NCBI GenBank assembly: GCA_011772595.1
Contig: WVZH01000062.1
Span: 1,590-13,948, forward strand
Direction of reading: 5' to 3'
Length of the DNA stretch: 12,359 nt
Source: Anaerolineales bacterium
Lineage (GTDB): Bacteria; Chloroflexota; Anaerolineae; Anaerolineales; E44-bin32
This document shows positions 6,763 through 12,359 of the stretch, piece after piece. Both the position numbers and the translations under genes were made by a program. Below the pieces are notes generated by a model. That model worked only from the letters and a program-made list of their open reading frames with translations, made no database searches and had not been told where the DNA came from. The stretch's first letter is position 1, and each line of letters begins with the position of its first letter.

Positions 6763-9696
6763 ATGAAAGACAAACGAATCCTCAGGATTGGGGCGCTGGT
6801 CCTTGTCTTGATCTGCCTCATGATCGCACTTGTGGGTTGGATCTTTCAGACTCGGATGCGGGCGAACCTGCGTGAATTGCGCCCGCTCGTCCTGATTCAT
6901 ACCCCTCATAATCAGCAGAAATTTGCTCTCGGCGAGGCGGTAACCATTCATGCGATAGTTCGAGAGCAGGGTGGTGTGGAACGCATCGAGCTTTGGGTGG
7001 ACGGGGATTTCGTGACGGAAGAAATCGCTCCCGAAGAAGTCCCCACCTCCTTGGTGTTGCATACAGCTTGGACAGCAGATAGCGTCGGAATGCACAGCAT
7101 CATCATTCGAGCCCGTTCAGCCGGAGGCGTTGAAGGCCAGGCTTCATTGCGGGTGGAAGTGCTGGGGGAGATTTTCCCGCCTGAAGAGGGTGAGGTCGGT
7201 GCGGACCTCGCTCCAGCTGGAACAGAGGACGATCAGCCCGCCGTTGGCGTCGGCCTTGCGCCTAGTGGCAATGCCATGGAGCCTGAGGAGCACGTCGCAG
7301 CGCCTGGTTCGGTGGAGGAGGTTGCGGAGCGGTTAGGGGTTCCTTCAGTAGATGCTCCGGCACGAGGCGATGAACCTCTTGTTCTGCGTGTGGAGATCCT
7401 GGGTTTGCAAACCGATAGGCATTACGGCGGGCTTCATTGTTATCTTGGCTCCGGCGATATACCACCACGTTGGTATCCTGACGAGGACGGCGATCAAAGC
7501 ACCGACGAGTCCTTTCCCAGTCTGGGGGGCGGTGCGTGGGACGTGGCTTCCACGCTCTCCGGCGAGCTGGCACCCAGCTTCCCAACGACCTCCATGGATC
7601 CAATCGACTTGGATGTCACCTGCGTCGGCTTGACCCATGGCGGAATGGAAGCCGTGGAAATAGGCCGAGTATTTAAGTCCATAGGACCTGATGAGTGGGA
7701 TGGGATCACCCGCCGGGCGGGGAGCACGGACATCGAAGGTCACTTCGACTTGGATTACCGCGTTGGTTCCGCCGTTGGATCCGCGCCGGGCCATCGCATT
7801 GAACTCGATTTAGGCATGACCCCGCCCATAAATCTGAGGCTGGGAGCTTGGACCTTAGAGTGGGACTACCAACCCCGGCCGGGCGAAGAGGAAATCGATG
7901 GCTTTCGTGTTTTTCTCAACGACGTCCTGCAGTGGACCGAACCTGCGGACGCCCGGCAGAGCTACTTACCTTACGAGTGGGTCAACCCACCTTGTGAGCA
8001 GGATTACCGTTTCCATGTGGATGCCTTCCGTGGCGAGGATTGGTCGCCGGCTTCCAATACACTCACGATCCCTGGCGGCGAGCCAGGTAGTGAGGAGTGT
8101 GAGCGCACGCTCATTGTGGAGTTCGAGACCTTGGAGACTTTCGACCTCGGCAGAGACCAAGACCACGACGATTGGGTAGGTCCGGTCGACGGCTCCTTTT
8201 ACGCGGGTGATCAGGAGGTGCGCTTCGACACTCGTTGCTCGGGATCTGGTCGTCTTTGCGACATCATGGGTCTTGGACATTTCGAGACGTACTCAATTCA
8301 CGATCTCACCACGAATTGGGGGAGCGGTACATCTACGATCATTGTGAACGTCCCGCCGGATGAGGACTTGGTGGTTGGTTTTGCGATCACGGATCACGAT
8401 TGGCGAGACACGGATCCGGTCTGTGCAGACTGGCGACCCATTTGGTCCGAAGACATGGATCGAGTCCAGCATACAGGAGTCGGAGGCCGAGAGGTCGGTT
8501 GTGATGTATCCTTCACGGTGCGTCCGGCTTTTGGTAGTCCGAGAGGTGAGGCCGGGGGGCCACCGCCCCTGCCATTGCTTGGCGTGACGAATCTCACGGT
8601 CGACGAAGACACGGGCCGACTCGAAATCCACGTGCGCAACAACGGTACTGCCACTTGGCCGGGGAGAGACCTCGATGTAATCGTCAGGTGGCCTTCTGGT
8701 GCGCTCATCGGACAGTACGTGTTTCCGGAGCTAATCCTACAACCCGGTCGGACTATCATATTGCATGACCCTGAATTGGTACCTGGTCCTTACCCACCTT
8801 TGGGCGCCTGCGTATTGTTGGATCCCGGGAATCAGGTTCCAGAAGAGGACGATTATTGGCCCGGTTGGACGCGGGGAGAGTGGTGCAGGCCGTTGCCCGA
8901 CCTCACCCTCACCGACGTTGTCGTGGATCAAGTCAATGGGCGTCTCCTGGCCACGGTCCAGAACATCGGCCCCGGCTCGATAGAGAACCGGACGCTGAAT
9001 TTGGAAATCCGTCTCCAGGATGACAGGACCATCGTGCCGGAGCATGGTTGGTCTGACGTCAGTATGGAACCGTGGGAAGCGCGGGTGTTAATCTGGGAAG
9101 CCATGCCGGAGGGGGTGCGGGAGATCCTTATGGAGGGCTACCAGGTGATCGTCGATCCCTACAACAGGATCGCCGAGACCGATGGATTTAACAACACCTA
9201 CACGGTCCCGGCAGGTGGTGACTTCCGCATCATGTGGGTTGCCGTGGATGTTCCCTATTACCTCTTCTGGAACGCCTACGACCAGCGATTTACGAACGAG
9301 GATACCTTTTTCACTCGTGTGATCGCTGAGACCGAAGGGACTACGCGTCTACTCGCCGATTGGGAGGAATCTTGCACGGTGCATGAGATGGCCGATCACG
9401 TAGATCATTATGAGTGTATGGGCGATGACCTGTACGAGGAAGTTGAGCTCGAGGGCGATGAGACGGTTGCCTTTTTCATGTCCGGTTTTCTGCACGTGGG
9501 ACCGGCTTGTATGGGTGAATGTGACTACCAACTTGGTTACGGGGTGATCAGGGTTCGACCGGAGGAATGGTCTGAAGCGGGTCGCTGTAGGACCAGCGGG
9601 GAACGTCATTTACCCGTATCCGGGCTCCTGTATCCTCCCGATCTCGTTGGGGATGGGTGGAGAGTTTATTACGAAATATGCCGCTTGGGGGAGTAA
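6763..9696 (+). CDS. Large membrane-anchored multidomain surface protein (Ig-like, FnIII-like, two CARDB-like domains)
   Basis: A 977-residue protein with one N-terminal membrane helix (about 9-28) and the rest predicted outside the cell. Visible parts: an Ig-like domain (about 40-131) that resembles the Ig-like domain of the preceding lipoprotein; an acidic Pro/Ala/Gly-rich linker (133-205); a beta-rich domain with paired Cys (207-340); an FnIII-like domain (357-435); a further beta-rich domain (447-590); two CARDB-like domains (about 606-706 and 711-815, the second ending in A-E-T-D-G-F-N-N-T-Y); and a Cys-rich C-terminal domain (820-977) that resembles the 447-590 one in layout. No catalytic motif was recognised. 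TGGAG lies seven bases before the ATG. The 14-bp gap to the lipoprotein gene indicates one operon. Likely role is binding or structure at the surface; the exact function is unknown. Confidence 0.82.
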   Translation: MKDKRILRIGALVLVLICLMIALVGWIFQTRMRANLRELRPLVLIHTPHNQQKFALGEAVTIHAIVREQGGVERIELWVDGDFVTEEIAPEEVPTSLVLHTAWTADSVGMHSIIIRARSAGGVEGQASLRVEVLGEIFPPEEGEVGADLAPAGTEDDQPAVGVGLAPSGNAMEPEEHVAAPGSVEEVAERLGVPSVDAPARGDEPLVLRVEILGLQTDRHYGGLHCYLGSGDIPPRWYPDEDGDQSTDESFPSLGGGAWDVASTLSGELAPSFPTTSMDPIDLDVTCVGLTHGGMEAVEIGRVFKSIGPDEWDGITRRAGSTDIEGHFDLDYRVGSAVGSAPGHRIELDLGMTPPINLRLGAWTLEWDYQPRPGEEEIDGFRVFLNDVLQWTEPADARQSYLPYEWVNPPCEQDYRFHVDAFRGEDWSPASNTLTIPGGEPGSEECERTLIVEFETLETFDLGRDQDHDDWVGPVDGSFYAGDQEVRFDTRCSGSGRLCDIMGLGHFETYSIHDLTTNWGSGTSTIIVNVPPDEDLVVGFAITDHDWRDTDPVCADWRPIWSEDMDRVQHTGVGGREVGCDVSFTVRPAFGSPRGEAGGPPPLPLLGVTNLTVDEDTGRLEIHVRNNGTATWPGRDLDVIVRWPSGALIGQYVFPELILQPGRTIILHDPELVPGPYPPLGACVLLDPGNQVPEEDDYWPGWTRGEWCRPLPDLTLTDVVVDQVNGRLLATVQNIGPGSIENRTLNLEIRLQDDRTIVPEHGWSDVSMEPWEARVLIWEAMPEGVREILMEGYQVIVDPYNRIAETDGFNNTYTVPAGGDFRIMWVAVDVPYYLFWNAYDQRFTNEDTFFTRVIAETEGTTRLLADWEESCTVHEMADHVDHYECMGDDLYEEVELEGDETVAFFMSGFLHVGPACMGECDYQLGYGVIRVRPEEWSEAGRCRTSGERHLPVSGLLYPPDLVGDGWRVYYEICRLGE

Positions 9697-9839
9697 CTCC
9701 TGGCACTACCGGAGGTGGTCGCACATCGTCACTTCGACTCTTACTCTGAATTGCCGACGAAGCTGATTGCCCCTCCTATTGTGCTTACAGTCCAATCGAA
9801 CCTCAGCAGTTCAGATTATGAGTATCCTCGGCACATTGG
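9697..9839. other. Gap between the surface operon and the XRE operon remnant
   Basis: This short gap separates the convergent surface operon and XRE operon. No clear terminator hairpin with a T-tract is seen on either strand. The missing 3' part of the broken CPBP-like gene would have extended into or beyond this region, so a deletion junction may lie near 9840-9900. Confidence 0.3.
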
Positions 9840-10175
9840 TCACGCCGAGCTGCAAGAGATTGATTTTGAAAATATCGCGTAGTCCACCCGCGACAGCGCG
9901 ACACCGATCAGCAGCACCATCCCGTATACCAGCCAGGCTGGGCCTCTGTTGGCGCCGTCCCCAGCGGTCACGATGGTCCCGACGACCGCGCCCACCACTG
10001 CCGGGGCGTACACCCCCACCTGGGCTAAAAGCCAGCGCCAGCCCATCGGCCGGTAATCGGTCGTGACCGTGGTGTAAGCCCCCGCCAGATGCCATAAGGT
10101 CCACGAGATGGTTTAGGTCGCCACGACGAACGTGATCAATGGCTGCTTGCGAACAAGATCCAAAATGGAGTCCAT
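9840..10175 (-). pseudogene. Broken CPBP-like membrane protease gene (internal stop and lost 3' part)
   Basis: Reading leftward from ATG 10175-10173, the frame gives MDSILDLVRKQPLITFVVAT, then a TAA stop at 10115-10113. It then continues without another stop for 90 codons to the TGA at 9840. The text on both sides of the TAA joins smoothly (F-V-V-A-T, stop, T-I-S-W-T-L-W-H-L). In CPBP (CAAX protease/bacteriocin-processing) proteins this N-terminal helix reads much like P-L-x-x-F-x-x-x-x-Y-x-x-S-W, so a TAC-to-TAA change fits. The next helix (V-Y-A-P-A-V-V-G-A-V-V-G-T-I-V-T-A-G) also fits the family. The frame then ends at 111 residues, where CPBP proteins usually run to 200-300, and the glutamate/histidine catalytic motifs are absent. 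It follows the XRE gene in the same direction. The CPBP name is moderate; the broken state is well supported unless translation restarts at 10046. Confidence 0.55.
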
Positions 10176-10194
10176 GGTTCCCCAGCGAAATCGA

Positions 10195-10222
10195 ATCCCC
10201 CACGGGAGTTTCCGTGGGGGAT
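10195..10222. repeat. Strong hairpin between the XRE gene and the broken gene
   Basis: CCCCCACGG (10197-10205) and CCGTGGGGG (10212-10220) pair perfectly, extended by two A-T pairs to an 11-bp stem with a 6-base loop. There is no T-tract on either side, so it is not a standard intrinsic terminator. It may stabilise the 3' end of the upstream message or reduce expression of the downstream gene. Confidence 0.55.
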
Positions 10223-10228
10223 GGCATC

Positions 10229-10438
10229 CTATTCGTCCAGATGGAAGACCTCTTCGACCGGCACTCCAAAAGCCTGGGCGATCTTGAGAGCCAGAAAGGC
10301 CGAGGGGATGAACACCCCGTTCTCAACGGTGTTGATGGTCTTACGGGTCACGTTCACCCGGCGGGCTAGCTCCTCCTGGGTCCAATCGTTCATCGCCCGG
10401 AGTACCTTGATTCGGTTCTTCAGCGGTTTCTTGGTCAT
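10229..10438 (-). CDS. XRE/Cro-family HTH transcriptional regulator
   Basis: A 69-residue single-domain DNA-binding protein. The HTH_3 fold covers about residues 7-63: helix 2 begins at Thr20 (TQEELARRV), the turn follows, and the recognition helix spans about Thr31-Glu39 (TRKTINTVE), with the conserved N-G-x-x-x-P-S after it. The length matches small stand-alone regulators paired with membrane proteins. It starts 6 bp after the stop of the membrane gene, without a strong ribosome site, so translational coupling is likely. The best candidate targets are the two GTAACC palindromes in the operon's own promoter, which would make it an autorepressor. That link is inferred from position and symmetry. 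Confidence 0.9.
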   Translation of the reverse strand: MTKKPLKNRIKVLRAMNDWTQEELARRVNVTRKTINTVENGVFIPSAFLALKIAQAFGVPVEEVFHLDE

Positions 10439-10444
10439 GAGGCT

Positions 10445-10822
10445 TTATACCGGGTCGCAGATCGGGTAGAAGAACGAGGCCAACCCGAAAAAGGCGCTGG
10501 CTGCGATCGCTCCAATATAAGCCGCCTTCCACGACCCCATCTCGATGGCCTGGATCAGCTCATTATTCAAGGCCTCCCGGATCGAGGGGCTGTCCTTGAT
10601 CCGCCGAGCCATTGCTACCGACCCGAATGTGCTGAGGGCAATCACCACCACGCTGGCGATCAGCATGATCAAAACGGCTATCCCGATCGGCTCCTGGTTC
10701 AAACCGCTCTGGCGGAAGAAGAAGCGGGCCATCGAGAGGATCAGGAATGGCACGAACCCGATCAAGAACCATTCCAGGTAGCGCATTCGCCTCCGGTCCA
10801 GGGCTTCGATGTCATCGGTCAT
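10445..10822 (-). CDS. Small three-helix membrane protein paired with XRE regulator
   Basis: A 125-residue integral membrane protein with predicted helices at about 16-36, 45-72 and 98-120. A charged loop between helices 2 and 3 (R-R-I-K-D-S-P-S-I-R-E-A-L-N-N-E-L) resembles the D-x-x-x-x-x-L-x-D-E type loop that I recall from small membrane proteins encoded next to XRE regulators in Firmicutes and Chloroflexota. It is the first gene of the leftward operon, with AAGGAG (10829-10834 on the other strand) six bases before the ATG. By analogy it may sense a membrane state and modulate the adjacent regulator, but nothing in the sequence proves this. No enzyme motif is seen. Confidence 0.8.
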   Translation of the reverse strand: MTDDIEALDRRRMRYLEWFLIGFVPFLILSMARFFFRQSGLNQEPIGIAVLIMLIASVVVIALSTFGSVAMARRIKDSPSIREALNNELIQAIEMGSWKAAYIGAIAASAFFGLASFFYPICDPV

Positions 10823-10874
10823 TCTGGGCTCCTTGTTTCAGCGTTGTCGCTGGATTACCATAGCTTCCATGCAT

Positions 10875-10890
10875 GTAACCCAGGTGGTAC
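10875..10890. promoter_or_regulatory. Operator 2: imperfect copy over the expected transcription start
   Basis: GTAACCCAGGTGGTAC keeps one intact GTAACC half-site and one degenerate half. Its centre is 21 bp from that of operator 1, about two turns of DNA, so two dimers would sit on the same face. It overlaps the expected transcription start. Confidence 0.6.
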
Positions 10891-10892
10891 AA

Positions 10893-10921
10893 TTTGTAAC
10901 CTATAGGTTACTTTAAGTCAA
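10893..10921 (-). promoter_or_regulatory. Sigma-70-type promoter of the membrane protein-XRE operon
   Basis: On the - strand TTGACT (10921-10916) is followed after exactly 17 bp by TACAAA (10898-10893). The -35 matches 5 of 6 and the -10 matches 4 of 6 consensus bases. The expected start is near 10886, about 64 bases before the ATG of the membrane gene. Confidence 0.6.
10896..10911. promoter_or_regulatory. Operator 1: perfect 16-bp palindrome in the promoter spacer
   Basis: GTAACCTATAGGTTAC is a perfect palindrome and lies between the -35 and -10 boxes of the leftward operon promoter. Its size and symmetry fit a dimeric XRE repressor, and the encoded XRE protein is the natural candidate. Confidence 0.7.
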
Positions 10922-10931
10922 GAGGAAATCT

Positions 10932-11042
10932 GTGCGTATCAGAGCGGGGCTGGTGAGTGTCTCTTCATATGTGGGGACGGACTGGGATTCCGCTGTGAAG
11001 ATTGATATCTTCAAATATACCAATGTCTTGAGACTGGCCTAA
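10932..11042 (+). CDS. Possible 36-residue small protein, divergent from the XRE operon
   Basis: A GTG start at 10932 is preceded by AGAGGAAA at a workable distance and opens a 36-codon frame (V-R-I-R-A-G-L-V-S-V-S-S-Y-V-G) ending at TAA 11042. No family is recognised and no promoter was found on this strand. It could be a chance frame or the start of a decayed gene. Confidence is low. Confidence 0.2.
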   Translation: MRIRAGLVSVSSYVGTDWDSAVKIDIFKYTNVLRLA

Positions 11043-11161
11043 TCCTCGCTTCCCTAGCGAAAAGCAACCTCATGAATGGACCTTTCGGGTTTGAACGCTC
11101 GCAATAATCACGGCGAGAGGTCGTAATAGGGCGCGATGGCGAACGAAAATCGCGATCGCGG

Positions 11162-11195
11162 AAAGGATGGATGGGGAAAATCCCATCCATCTTTT
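11162..11195. terminator. Strong hairpin with T-tract, terminator-like on both strands
   Basis: GATGGATGGG (11166-11175) and CCCATCCATC (11182-11191) pair perfectly. Flanking AAAG and TTTT extend the stem to about 14 bp with one G-U pair. The run of T on one side and A on the other gives terminator character in both directions. The only + strand coding candidate upstream is the small frame ending at 11042, and on the - strand no gene ends here. Confidence 0.5.
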
Positions 11196-11376
11196 CGTTG
11201 AAGGATGCTTCCTGACATCAAAGTGGCGAAATGCCATTCGATGGACTATGTTACAATTTAGTCAATAAAGGTAATAATAGTATACAAACATGGACACGAA
11301 GGGTCTTGAACTCCGTGGAGGATGATCCAGGATCCTGAAGTCTTGTCACGAGTTTAACGTTTTTGGATACACAGCG

Positions 11377-12246
11377 ATGACAAATACCCCCCGCAAAGTT
11401 GCCGAAATTGTACGACCGGAAATCGTGATTGAAGGTGCCGGTGTGCGCTTGCGTCGTTCCTTCGGGCCAAGTAGAGCCAATCCGTTCGATCCGTTCCTGT
11501 TGTTTGACCATTTTGCCTTCAATGATCCGATTGAGGGTCCTATCATGGGCTTCCCCATGCATCCTCACCGTGGCATTGAAACCGTCACCTATATGCTGGA
11601 AGGCAATACGCGCCACCGTGATAGTCTTGGAAATATGGGCGTCATCGGTCCTGGTGATGTGCAGTGGATGACGAGTGGGCGCGGCATTATGCACGAGGAA
11701 ATGCCCAAGCGTGGGTCGAGCGGTCGGGTTAATGGTTTCCAGCTATGGGTTAACTTGCCTGCAGCACAGAAAATGAGCGAGCCACGTTACCAGGAGATTA
11801 ACTCGGCTAGTATCCCGAATGTGGAGGAGGATGGCGCCGAGGTGCGCGTGGTGGCAGGTGAATACGAAGGCGTCAAAGGACCCGTAACGCAAATCGCCGC
11901 CCAACCGTTGTACATGGATGTGACCCTCCAACCTGCAACCGAGTTCACCCTTCCAATAGCGGAAGGTCATTCCGCGGTTGCCTACCTTTTTGAGGGTGAG
12001 GGCACCTTCGGAATGGATGTTGGGGGTCAGGGCGAGCTGGCTCAAGCGGTGCACATGGTGATCTTTGGAGATGGAGACCATCTCCGTGTGCGGGCAGGAT
12101 TGAGTTCCCAGGCGCGATTTATCATCATCGCAGGCGCACCATTCAATGAGCCTATTGTCCCCTACGGTCCGTTTGTGATGAATACCGAGGAAGAGATAAG
12201 ACAGGCATTGTTCGACCTGAGAAACGGTACCTTCGTTCAAAATTGA
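11377..12246 (+). CDS. Pirin family protein (bicupin)
   Basis: A 289-residue protein with the two-cupin pirin architecture. The N-terminal cupin has the signature F-D-P-F-L-L-F-D-H-F, then H62-P-H64-R-G-I-E-T-V-T-Y. His106 and Glu108 in G-R-G-I-M-H-E-E-M-P complete the four metal ligands, equivalent to His56, His58, His101 and Glu103 of human pirin. The C-terminal cupin (about 165-280) has the usual family shape. Known pirins bind Fe(II); some oxidise quercetin and others act as redox-linked regulators, and the sequence does not say which applies. It should be cytoplasmic, as no signal peptide is seen. The length is typical. The ATG lacks a strong ribosome site (only GGAT nearby), but the next in-frame ATG is inside the domain. 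A terminator follows at 12301-12339. Confidence 0.93.
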   Translation: MTNTPRKVAEIVRPEIVIEGAGVRLRRSFGPSRANPFDPFLLFDHFAFNDPIEGPIMGFPMHPHRGIETVTYMLEGNTRHRDSLGNMGVIGPGDVQWMTSGRGIMHEEMPKRGSSGRVNGFQLWVNLPAAQKMSEPRYQEINSASIPNVEEDGAEVRVVAGEYEGVKGPVTQIAAQPLYMDVTLQPATEFTLPIAEGHSAVAYLFEGEGTFGMDVGGQGELAQAVHMVIFGDGDHLRVRAGLSSQARFIIIAGAPFNEPIVPYGPFVMNTEEEIRQALFDLRNGTFVQN

Positions 12247-12300
12247 TTTCCCCAGGCTACTTGAAGGAGAAGCCGAGTGTAGCCGCGATCCTTCTCAAGC

Positions 12301-12344
12301 AAAATGGGTTGTCCAAAAGATCACTGGCCAGCCCATTTTATGTG
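12301..12344 (+). terminator. Intrinsic terminator after the pirin gene
   Basis: AAAATGGGTTG (12301-12311) pairs with CAGCCCATTTT (12329-12339), an 11-bp stem including one G-U pair. It ends in a T-run and T-rich sequence and lies about 55 bp after the pirin stop. A bulged CTTGA/TCAAG hairpin sits just upstream at about 12260-12299. Confidence 0.65.
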
Positions 12345-12359
12345 TCTATTTGATGAGAC

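Larger units (their letters stand above)
10912..11376. other. Intergenic region between the XRE operon promoter and the pirin gene
   Basis: No long gene is visible. It holds a possible small frame (10932-11042), an inverted repeat TGAAGAT/ATCTTCA (10996-11013), a strong hairpin (11162-11195) and a 10-bp palindrome CAGGATCCTG (11328-11337). An AT-rich stretch at 11251-11286 (TTACAA, TAATAG, TATACA) may carry the pirin promoter, but the matches are weak. Confidence 0.4.

Noticed and set aside
9811..10326. 171-codon leftward frame across the XRE end and the broken gene
   Set aside because: It is out of frame with both the XRE gene and the CPBP-like text; its residues (many Arg, Ser, Pro, Gly) look like a shadow of GC-rich sequence.
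11080..11125. TTTCGGGTTTGAACGC looked like a tRNA T-arm
   Set aside because: No acceptor, D or anticodon arms can be fitted around it.
11152..11159. GCGATCGC octamer, the HIP1 motif of cyanobacteria
   Set aside because: A single copy in 12 kb; HIP1 is meaningful only when highly repeated.
11743..12240. 165-codon antisense frame inside the pirin gene
   Set aside because: Shadow of the pirin frame; no ribosome site or recognisable domain.
1..12359. CRISPR arrays, insertion sequences and tRNA/rRNA genes
   Set aside because: No regular repeat-spacer pattern, transposase motif or structured RNA signature was seen on either strand.

Overview
The window looks like a chromosomal stretch from a Chloroflexota bacterium of the Anaerolineae type. 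This is an inference from style, with no marker gene behind it: secreted proteins built from Ig-like, FnIII-like and CARDB modules, a lipoprotein with a Thr/Pro-rich linker, an HtpX-like M48 protease with an extra C-terminal domain, and short GGGATCA/GGGATTA-type intergenic motifs. No rRNA, tRNA, CRISPR array, transposase or phage gene was recognised.

Layout. (1) Bases 1-2313 (+) hold the 3' part of a secreted subtilase-like protein with VCBS/FG-GAP calcium-binding repeats, followed by a good intrinsic terminator. (2) After about 570 bp without a gene, which include an orphan terminator-like hairpin, comes an M48 membrane metalloprotease (2885-4477, +). It converges on an SRPBCC/START-like protein (4594-5025, -), and a perfect 10-bp stem hairpin lies between them. 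(3) About 890 bp contain no convincing gene; they hold a short palindromic repeat and perhaps a decayed coding fragment. (4) A two-gene surface operon follows: a lipoprotein (5918-6748, +) and a 977-residue membrane-anchored multidomain protein (6763-9696, +). The two carry related Ig-like domains. (5) A leftward operon holds a three-helix membrane protein (10445-10822), an XRE/Cro repressor-type regulator (10229-10438) and a broken gene resembling the N-terminus of a CPBP-family membrane protease (9840-10175). (6) After a non-coding stretch, a pirin-family cupin (11377-12246, +) closes the window, with its own terminator.

The clearest regulatory logic is at the XRE operon. A perfect 16-bp palindrome lies between the -35 and -10 boxes of its promoter. 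A related, imperfect palindrome lies 21 bp away, over the expected transcription start. This arrangement predicts negative autoregulation by the encoded XRE protein. The third gene of the operon has an in-frame TAA at codon 21 and lacks the rest of the expected protein, so it appears to be decaying. The lipoprotein and large anchored protein probably act together at the cell surface, but no enzymatic role can be read from them.
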